The notes: generated by a model from the letters alone, not told the origin. A DNA stretch of 64,000 bases from Blautia glucerasea (GCF_013304385.1 NZ_JAAITU010000015.1:1-64000), one strand, 5' to 3'. Counted from the stretch's first letter, positions 16,703-26,395 are shown. A program made the numbers and translations.

Positions 16703-17640
16703 AGTATCAGGATTACATTACCGTTTCTTCTTTGAAAGAAGCATTGGAGCAGCTGGAGAAATATGGGAAAGATGCTGTGATCGTTGCCGGGGCAACTGAC
16801 CTGGCAGTAAAGGCAAGGTCAAAGGACTGGTATGAAAGCAAATATTTGGTGGACATCAGCCGCATTCAGGAATTACAGGGAATCCGAAAAGAACATGGAA
16901 AAATTATGGTGGGAGCAATGACTACCATCTATGAATTGCTTCATTCTGAACTGATCCGAAAAGGAGCAGGGCTCCTGTATCAGGCCTGTGGAAATATTGC
17001 GGGACCGCAGATACGGAATCAGGCTACCATAGGAGGTAATCTGGCGAATAGCTGTCTGGCTGCAGATACGATTCCTGCGCTTTGTGTATTAGAAGCAACG
17101 ATACGGATCATGGGACCGTCAGGCACCAGAGAAATTCCGGTAGAAGAATTGCTGAAATCCTGTCCGCCATGTTTGAGACATGAGGAAATGAGTGTAGGCG
17201 GATGTTTTTATGGGATACCTGCAGGGAAAAAGAATACGCTGGAGCCGGATGAAATCATCACCCAGGTAGTAATTCCAGTTATGTCAACGGATTATCGGTA
17301 TTCATTTCAGAAAGTAGGCCGGAAGAAAAGCGGATGTATGTCCAGGTTCACTTTGGCAGTGGCGATGAAGCTTTCAAAGGATCAAAAGATTGAAGATGTT
17401 CGGCTTTCCATAGGGGCTGCGCTGGCTGATATCAGACTGCAGAAGGAAGTGACAGAATCTCTCAAGGGCCATAAACCGGACAGTGAATTATTCCATGCTT
17501 GTATGGCGCAGCTTGGGGAGAAAATCCGCAGTCAGGTGCGGAAAGTGGATGACAATATAGAATACAAAGCAGCTGTCTGTGAACGGCTGGGGACAAGAAC
17601 TTTAAGTGAACTTGCTTTTGGAACAGTTTTTGTGAAATAA
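16699..17640 (+). CDS. xdhB: Xanthine dehydrogenase FAD-binding subunit
   Basis: A 313-residue FAD subunit of a molybdenum hydroxylase complex, passing electrons from the iron-sulfur subunit to FAD. The CO-dehydrogenase flavoprotein-like FAD motifs are visible: VIVAGATDLAVKAR near the start, IAGPQIRNQATIGGNLANS and a C-terminal RLSIGAALADIRLQ type region. The chosen ATG at 16699 overlaps the xdhA stop as ATGA and follows AAAGGGGGA; an upstream in-frame ATG at 16672 is less likely. The gene appears intact, although its partner xdhA is broken. Confidence 0.9.
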   Translation: MKYQDYITVSSLKEALEQLEKYGKDAVIVAGATDLAVKARSKDWYESKYLVDISRIQELQGIRKEHGKIMVGAMTTIYELLHSELIRKGAGLLYQACGNIAGPQIRNQATIGGNLANSCLAADTIPALCVLEATIRIMGPSGTREIPVEELLKSCPPCLRHEEMSVGGCFYGIPAGKKNTLEPDEIITQVVIPVMSTDYRYSFQKVGRKKSGCMSRFTLAVAMKLSKDQKIEDVRLSIGAALADIRLQKEVTESLKGHKPDSELFHACMAQLGEKIRSQVRKVDDNIEYKAAVCERLGTRTLSELAFGTVFVK

Positions 17641-17663
17641 AATGGGATAAGGACTGATGCAGA

Positions 17664-18161
17664 ATGAAAAAAGTGATACAATTTATATTGAATGAGCAGG
17701 CAGTGTGTATAGAAACTGATCCTGCAGGAAGACTTCTGGATACCATTCGCCACATTCTTGGATACAAGGGAACCAAAGAAGGCTGTGGGATCGGGGAATG
17801 TGGAGCCTGTACAGTGATCATGGATGGCAGGACAGTGAACAGCTGTGTGACTCTGAATGCACAGGCAGAAGGACGGAAGGTGACTACTATAGAAGGCCTG
17901 GCAGGAGACAGGATGGCAGATGTGATCAAAAAGGCCTATGTGGAAGAAGGAGCTGTACAGTGTGGATTCTGTACACCTGGCATGGTTTTAAGTACATATG
18001 TTTTGCTAAAAGAAAATCCAAAGCCCACCCAGGATGAAGTGCGGGACGGCCTGTCAGGCAATCTTTGCAGGTGTACCGGATATACGGCTATCATCCGGGC
18101 GGTATTACGGGCAGCAAAAGAGCTTTCAGGTAAAGAACCTGAAAAAGAAGGGAGCGATTAA
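17664..18161 (+). CDS. xdhC: Xanthine dehydrogenase [2Fe-2S] subunit
   Basis: A 165-residue small subunit with two [2Fe-2S] clusters. The plant-ferredoxin-type cluster ligands are in GCGIGECGACTV, completed by a Cys in VNSCVT. The second set is CGFCTPGM with NLCRCTGYT. The length and order are typical of the family. It lies 23 bases after xdhB and is followed directly by ygeY. The gene is intact, but without a working XdhA it probably has no partner here. Confidence 0.93.
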   Translation: MKKVIQFILNEQAVCIETDPAGRLLDTIRHILGYKGTKEGCGIGECGACTVIMDGRTVNSCVTLNAQAEGRKVTTIEGLAGDRMADVIKKAYVEEGAVQCGFCTPGMVLSTYVLLKENPKPTQDEVRDGLSGNLCRCTGYTAIIRAVLRAAKELSGKEPEKEGSD

Positions 18162-19349
18162 ATGATGATAGCAGATGGATGGAAAGAGGAAGTTGTAGAG
18201 CTTTGTAAGAAAATTGTTTCCAGGAGGAGCTATTCCGGAGAAGAAAATGGTGTGGCAGAGGAATTAAAAGCTTACATGGAAGCAAATGGATTTGATCAGG
18301 TTTATATTGATAAATACGGAAATATCATTGGAAAGATAAAAGGAAAACGTCCTGGAAAGAAGCTGTTATTTGACGGACATATTGATACGGTTCCGGTAGG
18401 AAATGAAAGTGAATGGACCCATGCCCCTTTTGCTCCCGAGACATGTGATGGAAAGCTGTACGGACGGGGAACCACAGATATGAAAGGGGCTGTGGCAGCT
18501 TATACAGTGGCTGCCTGTCATTTTGCAAAGGATTTTGACAGAGATTTTGCAGGAGAGATTTATGTGGATGGAGTTGTCCACGAGGAATGTTTTGAAGGGG
18601 TAGCTGCCAGAAGCATCAGCGAATATGTGAAACCGGATTATGTGGTGATCGGGGAAGCTTCAGACCTGAATCTGAAAATCGGCCAGAGAGGACGTGCAGA
18701 GATTGTACTGGAAACCTTTGGAAAACCTGCACACAGTGCAAATCCTGAAAAAGGGATCAATGCAGTATATAAGATGGCAGAACTGATCGGGGAAATCAGA
18801 AAGCTTACGCCTACAGAGCATCCGGTTCTGGGAAAAGGAATCCTGGAGCTTACAGATGTGAAGTCCAGCCCATATCCTGGAGCATCAGTTGTACCTGAAT
18901 ACTGTAGGGCCACCTATGACAGAAGACTTCTGGTAGGAGAAACCAAGGAATCTGTGCTGGAGCCTATTCAGAAGCTGCTGGATGAAAAAATGAAAGAAGA
19001 TCCGGAACTGAAAGCAAAGGTTTCCTATGCCTACGGTAAGGAAAAATGTTATACAGGCGAGACGATCCAGGGGGAAAGATTTTTCCCGGGATGGCTGTTT
19101 GAGGAAGACGCTGATTATGTACAGGCAGTGAAAAAAGAATTGGAATCCATGGGCTTTACCCCCAAGATCACAAAATATAACTTCTGCACAAATGGCAGTC
19201 ACTACGCAGGGGAAGCCAACATTAAAACAATTGGTATGGGACCATCTGTGGAGAGCCTGGCTCATACAGTGGATGAATACTGTACGTTAGAGGCACTGGA
19301 AAAGGTGGCCGGATGTTATTACGGTATTATGAAAGCTTTGCTGAAATAA
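18162..19349 (+). CDS. ygeY: YgeY-family M20 hydrolase
   Basis: A 395-residue M20-type metallopeptidase/amidohydrolase of the YgeY family, commonly clustered with selenium-dependent molybdenum hydroxylases and purine or urate breakdown genes. The metal ligands are recognisable: LFDGHIDTVPVG, GRGTTDMKGA, HEECFEG and GEASDL, with the lid domain around HSANPEKGINAV. It starts on the base after the xdhC stop. No lesion is seen. It likely hydrolysed a linear intermediate of the purine pathway; the exact substrate is not shown by sequence. Confidence 0.9.
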   Translation: MMIADGWKEEVVELCKKIVSRRSYSGEENGVAEELKAYMEANGFDQVYIDKYGNIIGKIKGKRPGKKLLFDGHIDTVPVGNESEWTHAPFAPETCDGKLYGRGTTDMKGAVAAYTVAACHFAKDFDRDFAGEIYVDGVVHEECFEGVAARSISEYVKPDYVVIGEASDLNLKIGQRGRAEIVLETFGKPAHSANPEKGINAVYKMAELIGEIRKLTPTEHPVLGKGILELTDVKSSPYPGASVVPEYCRATYDRRLLVGETKESVLEPIQKLLDEKMKEDPELKAKVSYAYGKEKCYTGETIQGERFFPGWLFEEDADYVQAVKKELESMGFTPKITKYNFCTNGSHYAGEANIKTIGMGPSVESLAHTVDEYCTLEALEKVAGCYYGIMKALLK

Positions 19350-19415
19350 AGGGTCCGGTATTGCCGCTTACCGGATCAAAGGAAATATCCAGGTAACAGG
19401 AAGCGAGGGAGAGAC

Positions 19416-20436
19416 ATGAAGATATACAAAAATCTTAGAATTTTTACCATGGACAAAGAAGGAAAAGCATATGATAATGGGTACATTAAGGTTTCAAAGG
19501 GAAAGATCCTGGCAATTGGGAATTGCGATGATCTGACCTGTCAGGAGCTTGAGGCAGGAGAATGCGTGGACTGCAAAAATAAGATCGCAGTGCCAGGCAT
19601 GATCACTACCCATGCACATTTTTATGGGACTTTTGCCAGAGGGATGCAGTTATCCCAGCCGATATGCAACTGGCAGCAGATGCTGACCCATATGTGGTGG
19701 AAGTTCGATAAGAAGCTTACCTTCGACCAGTGCTATTACAGTGCTATGCTTGGACTGATAGATGGCCTGAAAAGCGGCACTACCACATTTTTTGATCATC
19801 AGGCAAGTCCGAATGCCACAGATGGGGTTCTGGATATCCTGGAAAAAGCGGTAAGACAGGCAGGTGCAAGAGCATGCCTTTCCTATGAGGTTTCGGATCG
19901 GGACGGAACAGTGGGAGCTTCTGCAAAAAACAGGCACAACCGCTGCTTATAATGTACAGTCCAATACCAATAATGCAGTAGGGATCTGCCCGGCAGTATC
20001 CATGTTGGATCATGGGGTTAATGTGGCGCTTGGCGGAGATGGTTATACATACGATCTTTATCAGGAACTTGGATTCGGAGTGATCATGCAGCGGATCAGG
20101 GAAAAGGATCCTCGTGTTTTTTCAGGGGAACAGATCCGCAGGTTTGCCTTTGAAAACCCTGGAAACCTTGGGAAAAGGCTGTTTGGTGTACAGCTTGGCA
20201 TGCTGGAGCCTGGTGCGGCAGCAGATATTGTTCTGGTGGATTATCAGGAACCAACACCCATAACAGGCAGTAATTTCCTGTCGCATATGACCTCTGCATT
20301 CAGCGGAAAAGTGACAGATGTGATCGTAAATGGAAAAACGGTTGTGAGAGACAGGCACTGTACCCAGATTGATGAAGAAAAGATTTTGGCAGAATGCAAG
20401 GTACAGGCAGACCAGCTCTGGAAAAGTCTTGACTGA
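19416..20436 (+). pseudogene. ssnA: SsnA-type aminohydrolase, internally deleted and frameshifted
   Basis: The first frame (19416-19952) gives the N-terminal half of an SsnA-like amidohydrolase with the metal motif GMITTHAHFYGTFARG, up to ARACLSYEVSDRDG. The reading then shifts. From about 19918 another frame supplies the C-terminal half, starting ELLQKTGTTAAYNVQSNTNN and ending EEKILAECKVQADQLWKSLD. About 100 residues of the middle, including the downstream metal-binding His region, are missing. The gene is therefore a remnant. Intact homologues are deaminase-like enzymes found next to ygeY and xdh genes. Confidence 0.83.
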
Positions 20437-20488
20437 ACATAACAAATGTGTCCCACGAAAATGAAGGGGCATTCCTGAAAGGTGATCA

Positions 20489-21354
20489 ATGAAAAAAAGT
20501 AAATTATATGAGATACAGGATGTGGCGATCCAGATTGCCAATACATTGGCAACCATGCTGCAGGTAGATGTGGAGATCATTGATTCTGCACATATGAGGG
20601 TGGCGGCAACCGGGCATTTTGCCTGCCGTGTGAATCAATCTAATGTGGGAGATGGCCATGCTTACCGGGACACACTTGAGACAGGAAAGAAAATGTTTAT
20701 TGATAATCCGGGACAGAATCTTTACTGCGTGGGCTGTAAGGAAATAGATACCTGTGATGCGCTTCTTGAAGTGTCTGCACCGATTATTGTGGATGACCGG
20801 ATCGAAGGAGCCATCGGGATGACCTGCTACAAAGAAGACAGGGAACAGTTTATGGCGGAGCATTTGCAGGAATCTATGTTTTTTCTGGAACAAATGTGCA
20901 TGCTGGTGGCAGGAAAGATCAAGGAACGCGCCAATCTGCAGAAGCATCTTTCTGCAAGCAGGATGCTGCATGCCATGATGGGTATGGTAGACAAGGGCGT
21001 GCTGATCCTGGAATCGTCGGTCAGCCTGTGAATATCATCCTGACTGGGGATGTGATGATGGAAAAAAGGGAATATACAGTCCGTATCAAAAAAGAGATCA
21101 ATCAGGCGGCAGCCCATAATGGACCTGTGCTGATCGAAGGTGAAGAAGGTACAGGGAAAAAGACCATAGGAACGGCTATCTGGAAGGCCAGCCAAAGAGC
21201 GGAAAAGCCTTTTGTATATTTTAACTGTGCAAGCGTAGAGGAAGGTCTTTTGGAAGAACGGTTATTTGGTGCCACCGGGCAGAATAAGGCCGGTATGGGA
21301 TCCGAACAGGAGAGCACGGAAGTGATGCTTTGTAAATCAGTTGCGGAACAATAG
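20489..21354 (+). pseudogene. Sigma-54-type purine-cluster regulator, broken
   Basis: The first frame (20489-21031) carries a sensor region with GQNLYCVGCKEIDTCDA and VSAPIIVDDRIEGAIGM, then stops after LILESSVSL. A second frame, joining near 21010 with GQPVNIILTG, holds part of an AAA+ module. It has a Walker-A-like GEEGTGKKT and FVYFNCASVEEGLLEERLFG, the region preceding the GAFTGA loop in sigma-54 activators. It ends early at 21354. The rest of the AAA+ domain and the DNA-binding HTH are absent, so this is a remnant of the cluster's probable activator. Confidence 0.75.
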
Positions 21355-21412
21355 ATAGTAATTACAAATTCTTTAAATTTGGTCTGGCGTACAGGCTGAT
21401 GAATTGATACAA

Positions 21413-21471
21413 TAGAAGGGTCAGTGTGCAAAAAAAGGGAAGATTTTCCCGGCACTGGCGCTTCTATTTTT
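21413..21471 (+). terminator. Multi-stem terminator upstream of mtnN
   Basis: TAGAAG...CAGTG pairs with CACTG...CTTCTA around an inner GGGAA/TTCCC stem, followed by a T-run. It ends the decaying purine cluster 20 bases before mtnN. Confidence 0.65.
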
Positions 21472-21490
21472 ATGAAAAGAGGTTCAGAGG

Positions 21491-22189
21491 ATGAATTGTA
21501 TTGGAATTATCGGAGCTATGGAAACTGAGGTAGCCAGACTTAAAGAGATGATGGAAGATGTGACAGTGGTCACAAAAGCTTCCATGGAATTTTATCAGGG
21601 AACTTTAAAAGGAAAAAAGGCAGTGGTAGTCCGTTCCGGGATTGGCAAGGTGAATGCAGGAATCTGTGCGCAGATCCTGGCAGATGTTTTTCAGGTAGAT
21701 GCCCTGATCAATACCGGTATTGCAGGAAGCTTGAATAATGATATCAATATTGGCGATATTGTACTTTCTACAGATGTGGTGCAGCATGATGTGGATGCAG
21801 GAGCGTTCGGATATAAGAAAGGAGAGATTCCCCAGATGGGACAGCTTTCTTTCCCGGCAGACGCAAAGCTCCGTCAGCTGGCAGCAGATGCCTGCAGGGA
21901 GGTGAATCCGGAGATCCAGGTTTTCCAGGGCAGGATTGCTTCTGGAGATCAGTTTATCTGTGATCGGGCAGTAAAAAATGATATCCGTGATACTTTTGGC
22001 GCTTATGCAGTGGAGATGGAAGGTGCAGCGATCGGACAGGCGGCATGGCTGAATCAGGTACCTTTTCTGATCATTCGTGCCATTTCAGATAATGCAGATG
22101 ACAGCACTGGTATGGAGTATAATACCTTTGAAAGGCTGGCAGCTGAGCACAGTGTGCGTCTTACTGAGAAGATCATGGAAGCTCTGTAA
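21491..22189 (+). CDS. mtnN: 5'-methylthioadenosine/S-adenosylhomocysteine nucleosidase
   Basis: A 232-residue nucleosidase that cleaves adenine from MTA and SAH, recycling the by-products of S-adenosylmethionine use. The family opening MNCIGIIGAMETEV includes the catalytic-base Glu position. VRSGIGKVNAGICAQIL, INTGIAGSLN, DQFICD and VEMEGAAIGQAA follow, and RAISDNADDS contains the catalytic Asp. The length is normal. It appears to be a single-gene unit bounded by terminators. Confidence 0.95.
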   Translation: MNCIGIIGAMETEVARLKEMMEDVTVVTKASMEFYQGTLKGKKAVVVRSGIGKVNAGICAQILADVFQVDALINTGIAGSLNNDINIGDIVLSTDVVQHDVDAGAFGYKKGEIPQMGQLSFPADAKLRQLAADACREVNPEIQVFQGRIASGDQFICDRAVKNDIRDTFGAYAVEMEGAAIGQAAWLNQVPFLIIRAISDNADDSTGMEYNTFERLAAEHSVRLTEKIMEAL

Positions 22190-22198
22190 GAACAAAAA

Positions 22199-22247
22199 GG
22201 GCAAAACAGGTGTGCAGTCCTTTAGGAGGCTATAACCTATTTTGCCC
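22199..22247 (+). terminator. Terminator after mtnN
   Basis: GGGCAAAACAGG (22199-22210) pairs with CCTATTTTGCCC (22236-22247), preceded by an A-run. The loop is long (25 nt), so strength is uncertain. Confidence 0.6.
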
Positions 22248-22292
22248 TGTCTGCATATACTGGAACAGACAGGAAAATAAGGGGAAAACCAT

Positions 22293-22775
22293 ATGTATCA
22301 TAAAGAGTTTTATCCTTTTTATACAGCATATGCAGAAGCCGGGCTTTTCGATGGACAAAAGGTACAGGATCAGGAGTTTGAACTGATGAAATCCTATTAT
22401 CCTTCTGCTGCCAGAAGGGTGCAGGCTCAGGTGGAACAGGAATGTGATCTGATGGATTACGAAGGCAGCAGGATTTATGATCAGTACCCGGATAAACTAA
22501 TGCTTTACCATATGTGCCGAAAGATCCGTGAAAAGGTATCTGGGATGAGGGAAATGGAGCCGTTGTCCGGAGATTTTCTGGATGATCTGATCCAGGTTTT
22601 GCTTTTTCAGGAGATTTCCAGGAGGCGTTGCAGGCGTAACCGGTGCCGGGGAAGAAACACAGCAGTTAATTTTTTTGTAGATGAATCCAAAAAACACAAT
22701 ATATACAATATCAGGGAAAAAAGATATAATAAAAATGATGACATTAGAAGAATATTTAGAGAAACAGATCAATGA
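22293..22775 (+). CDS. Uncharacterised protein, possibly with an abnormal C-terminus
   Basis: A 160-residue protein beginning MYHKEFYPFYTAYAEAGLF, helical and rich in Tyr and acidic residues. A basic Arg/Cys tract follows near residues 109-121 (SRRRCRRNRCRGR). I do not recognise the family. The final 40 residues look unlike the rest and overlap the next gene, so the original stop may have been lost after the Arg/Cys tract. There is no clear strong ribosome binding site apart from AAGGGGAAAA upstream. Confidence 0.6.
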   Translation: MYHKEFYPFYTAYAEAGLFDGQKVQDQEFELMKSYYPSAARRVQAQVEQECDLMDYEGSRIYDQYPDKLMLYHMCRKIREKVSGMREMEPLSGDFLDDLIQVLLFQEISRRRCRRNRCRGRNTAVNFFVDESKKHNIYNIREKRYNKNDDIRRIFRETDQ

Positions 22776-23865
22776 ATATTTGAAACAGGCGGTGCTCAGT
22801 GGAAATCGTAAAGAAGGTGTGGGCACAGTAAAGATCCGTCCGGTAAAGATACGGGAGCAGATCTTTTATCAGGCTTCAGCCATGGAGGGTACAAAGGTGC
22901 TCCATAAAAACTATGACAGGGAGCAGGTGATCGCCTATATTAAAGAGGCTCTTGGCAGCGGCTTCGGACAGCTGCAGGCGCAGGGACAGGAATTGGATGG
23001 TACAGTTCTTGTAAGTAAAAAAGGAAAGATCACGGTAAAGGCAAAAAGGCATTCTGGTGCAGAAAAGATCCAGATCCAGGCACATAACCGTGTTAAGAAA
23101 TATATACTTGAGGAAGGAACGCCAGTTCCGTTTCTGGTGGATCTGGGAGTGATGCATCCGTCAGGCAGCATTGTTTCCTCCAGATATGACAAATTCCGTC
23201 AGATCAACCGTTTCCTGGAATTTATTGAAGACATTCTGCCTAGGCTTCCAAAGGACAGAGAAATCACGATTCTGGATTTTGGATGTGGGAAATCTTACCT
23301 TACTTTTGCTATGTATTATTATCTTCGGGAATTAAAAGGCTATGATGTTCAGATCATTGGCCTTGATCTGAAGGAAGATGTGATCCGGCATTGCAGCCGG
23401 CTGGCAGAAGAGTATGGATATGAGAAGCTGCATTTTTATAAAGGGAATATCGCAGATTATGAAGGAGTAACATCTGTAGATATGGTAGTGACCCTCCATG
23501 CTTGTGATACAGCCACGGATTATGCACTGGCAAAAGCCGTTGAGTGGGGGGCGCAGGTGATCCTGTCTGTGCCCTGTTGCCAGCATGAGCTGAACCGGCA
23601 GATAGAAAATCAGCTGCTGCAGCCTGTACTGAAGTACGGGATCTTAAGAGAGCGGATAAGTGCCCTTCTTACAGATGGGATTAGAGCAAATCTGCTGGAA
23701 GAGGCTGGCTATGATACACAGATCCTGGAGTTTATTGATATGGAGCATACCCCCAAGAATTTGCTGATCCGTGCAGTACACACAGGGAAAAAGCGTGACG
23801 GGGAAGCGTTAAAACATATGATGAAGGCTTTGCATGTGCAGCCTTCACTGGAAAAACTGCTTTAA
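22735..23865 (+). CDS. Class I SAM-dependent methyltransferase (Methyltransf_32-like)
   Basis: A protein of about 376 residues. The SAM-binding motif I is ITILDFGCGKSYLTFAMYYY. Further motifs are DLKEDVIRHCSRLA and VTLHACDTATDYALAKAV, then LSVPCCQHELNRQ. The last two are typical of the PF13679-type methyltransferases. The N-terminal part (about 170 residues) is a separate domain of unknown fold. The substrate is unknown, though RNA is plausible. The start is uncertain: ATG 22735/22738 (MMTLEEYLEK) is the natural N-terminus, while an ATG at 22681 is also open. It overlaps the upstream ORF by 41 bp. Confidence 0.8.
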   Translation: MMTLEEYLEKQINEYLKQAVLSGNRKEGVGTVKIRPVKIREQIFYQASAMEGTKVLHKNYDREQVIAYIKEALGSGFGQLQAQGQELDGTVLVSKKGKITVKAKRHSGAEKIQIQAHNRVKKYILEEGTPVPFLVDLGVMHPSGSIVSSRYDKFRQINRFLEFIEDILPRLPKDREITILDFGCGKSYLTFAMYYYLRELKGYDVQIIGLDLKEDVIRHCSRLAEEYGYEKLHFYKGNIADYEGVTSVDMVVTLHACDTATDYALAKAVEWGAQVILSVPCCQHELNRQIENQLLQPVLKYGILRERISALLTDGIRANLLEEAGYDTQILEFIDMEHTPKNLLIRAVHTGKKRDGEALKHMMKALHVQPSLEKLL

Positions 23866-23886
23866 TCGGTTTGGTAGGAGAAAAAC

Positions 23887-26340
23887 ATGAAGAAATTTTT
23901 ATGCAGGCTATTGCTTTTACTGCTGGTGTTTGCAGCGGGAGTGGCAGGAACCGCCTTTCTTCTGAATAGTGAGACAACTGATGACCGGTCGGATATGAAT
24001 AATCCGGTGCTGCCTGAGGTGATGATCGATGTAGGCGGCATATATGCTAACCGGATGTACGGATATGCACAGGAAATGCAGGCCGATTTTACGCGTGATA
24101 GCGTGACGCCTTTAGACACATCCAAGGAATTAAAATTTGTGATCAACGGATATGATACAAAGGTATCCAGCCTGGCTTATGAGATCCGTACTTCAGATGG
24201 TATGAAGGTGTTGGAGAACCGGAAGATCAAGAATCTGGGAGAAGAGGACGGGTATCTTACTGCGTCTGTGACGGTGAACAGCAGTCTCAGGGTGAATCAG
24301 GAATATTCTATGCAGATCACATTGGAAACATCCAAAGGGACTGCCTATTATTATACACGTGTAGTATCCAGGTCAGGACTGAATGTGGATCAGTATGTGA
24401 AATTTGTTAAAAGCTTTTATGAAAAGTCCATGGACAAGGCTTCTGCCGAGGATTTGACCAGTTATCTGGAGCCTGTGGATACTGGCGCTTCTGCTAATTA
24501 TAATGATGTGAATATTAATTCCACCTTCAATCAGATCAGCTGGGGGTCTTTAAGTCCGCAGATCTACAAAAAAGGAATTCCATTGATCAAGGATATTAAT
24601 GAGACAACAGCAAGTATTTCCCTGGAATATCAGATCATGGCAAGGGATGGGGACAGCGCTCCGGAGATTTATGATGTAACAGAGTTTTACAGGATGAGGT
24701 ACACTTCTTCCAGGATCATGCTTCTGGATTTTGAACGTTCTGCCAGCCAGGTGTTTGATGAAAACAATATAAAGATTTCCCAGGATGGACTTCTTCTTGG
24801 TGTCCGCAGCAGGGACGTGGAATATATGACTAATGAAACAGCAGGTGTGGCTGCTTTTGTACAAGAGGGAGACCTGTGGTCTTTTGACCCTGAAGATGGG
24901 AAGACTATCCGTATTTTCAGCTTCCGCAGAGATGAAGGCGATTTCCGTGATGCAAGGAATCAGCACAACATTAAGATCATTCGTGTGGAAGATAACGGTG
25001 ATGTGGATTTTGTATTGTATGGATATATGAATCGGGGATTGAGAGAAGGCTATAGCGGTCTTTGTGTATATCACTATAGCAGTGATCAGAATGTGGTAGA
25101 GGAAAAAGTATTTATCCCCACTACAGAGTCTTATGAGTTTTTAAAGGAAGACCTTGGTACACTGTCTTATGTAAGTAAGAATAACCAACTCTTTTTGCTG
25201 TTTTCCGGAAAGCTGTATCGTGTAGATATCGATAAAGGCGACTTTCAGGTTATGGAAGAGCAGATCAATCCTTCACAGTTTGTTGTTTCAGACACAAATG
25301 CACATGCAGCCTGGACTATACAGGAAGGGGAAAATGCAGGATGTATCAAAGAAATACAGTTTGACACCTTGGATACCAGGATCCTTACAGGAGCAGCTGG
25401 ACAGAGCGTAAAGCCGGTAGGCTTTATGAATGAAGATCTGGTATATGGTGTGGTTATGGACGGGGATGCTCTGACGGATGATGACGGCCATGTGACAGAA
25501 GGAATCCATACCCTTCGGATTGAAGGCTTTGATGGTGAGATCAAAAAGGAATATCACCAGGAAGGCCTGTACATAACCAATGTGACGATCGGAAGTACAC
25601 TGATGGAGTTTGAACTTTCTGCCAAACAGGGGAATACCTATGTTGTTCAGAAGAATGATAATATTATGAACAACAAAAAGGCGGGGGAAACTCAGGCTGA
25701 GGTTGAACTGGTGTCCAATTCCAGAACAGGCACCCAGGTCAGATTGTCCTTTAGCAGTGCACCTGAGGTTGAGGAGGCACTGGTGGTCTATGCCAAAATG
25801 AAGAGCGGGGATGAAAATAAGATCGTTCTGGATACTCAGGTGCCGCAGGATGAGATTTACTATGTTTATGCAAAAGGCGGTCTGGACAGTACATTTACAG
25901 ATCCGGGTCAAGCCGTGAAGCATGCAGATGACCTGGCAGGCGTGGTATTGAACCGTGCACAGCAGTATGTCTGGGAACGAGGCAATAAAAAGACAAAGAT
26001 CACGTTGAATATTGAAGATGTGCCGGAAGTGATGCGTACTGGATCCATGGATCTGGCGGCACTGCAGCAAGGCATGGGAGATCAGGGCACAGTGATCGAT
26101 CTGTCCGGATGTACTTTGGACAGTGTACTGTATGAGGTAAGTGCTCAGAGGCCTGTGATCGCCAAGACGGGAAATAATACCAGCGTGGTGATCATTGGAT
26201 ATGATGAGTATAATACCTGGCTGTATGATCCGGCGACCGGTGAGACACAACCTTATGGTATGAATGACAGTACAGCACTGTTTGAAAAGGCTGGTAATAT
26301 TTTTGTCAGCTATATTGAAAACATAAAAGATCCAACATAA
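23887..26340 (+). CDS. Large membrane-anchored extracytoplasmic protein
   Basis: An 817-residue protein with an N-terminal hydrophobic helix (LCRLLLLLLVFAAGVAGTAF) acting as anchor or signal. A long beta-rich middle follows, with repeated WSFDPEDGK / LYRVDIDKGDF / YDPATGE patterns that suggest propeller-like blades. Near the end, SGCTLDSVLYEVSAQRPVIA and VVIIGYDEYNTWLYDPATG resemble a C39-like papain-fold peptidase, but the usual active-site His before VVIIGYD is not evident. The fold may therefore be degenerate. A start ATG lies 20 bases after the methyltransferase stop, following AGGAG. Function unknown. Confidence 0.7.
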   Translation: MKKFLCRLLLLLLVFAAGVAGTAFLLNSETTDDRSDMNNPVLPEVMIDVGGIYANRMYGYAQEMQADFTRDSVTPLDTSKELKFVINGYDTKVSSLAYEIRTSDGMKVLENRKIKNLGEEDGYLTASVTVNSSLRVNQEYSMQITLETSKGTAYYYTRVVSRSGLNVDQYVKFVKSFYEKSMDKASAEDLTSYLEPVDTGASANYNDVNINSTFNQISWGSLSPQIYKKGIPLIKDINETTASISLEYQIMARDGDSAPEIYDVTEFYRMRYTSSRIMLLDFERSASQVFDENNIKISQDGLLLGVRSRDVEYMTNETAGVAAFVQEGDLWSFDPEDGKTIRIFSFRRDEGDFRDARNQHNIKIIRVEDNGDVDFVLYGYMNRGLREGYSGLCVYHYSSDQNVVEEKVFIPTTESYEFLKEDLGTLSYVSKNNQLFLLFSGKLYRVDIDKGDFQVMEEQINPSQFVVSDTNAHAAWTIQEGENAGCIKEIQFDTLDTRILTGAAGQSVKPVGFMNEDLVYGVVMDGDALTDDDGHVTEGIHTLRIEGFDGEIKKEYHQEGLYITNVTIGSTLMEFELSAKQGNTYVVQKNDNIMNNKKAGETQAEVELVSNSRTGTQVRLSFSSAPEVEEALVVYAKMKSGDENKIVLDTQVPQDEIYYVYAKGGLDSTFTDPGQAVKHADDLAGVVLNRAQQYVWERGNKKTKITLNIEDVPEVMRTGSMDLAALQQGMGDQGTVIDLSGCTLDSVLYEVSAQRPVIAKTGNNTSVVIIGYDEYNTWLYDPATGETQPYGMNDSTALFEKAGNIFVSYIENIKDPT

Positions 26341-26395
26341 TAACATAAAGTTGTTGGAATAAAAAGTAAGCAAAAATAGCAGGAGGGATTTTATT

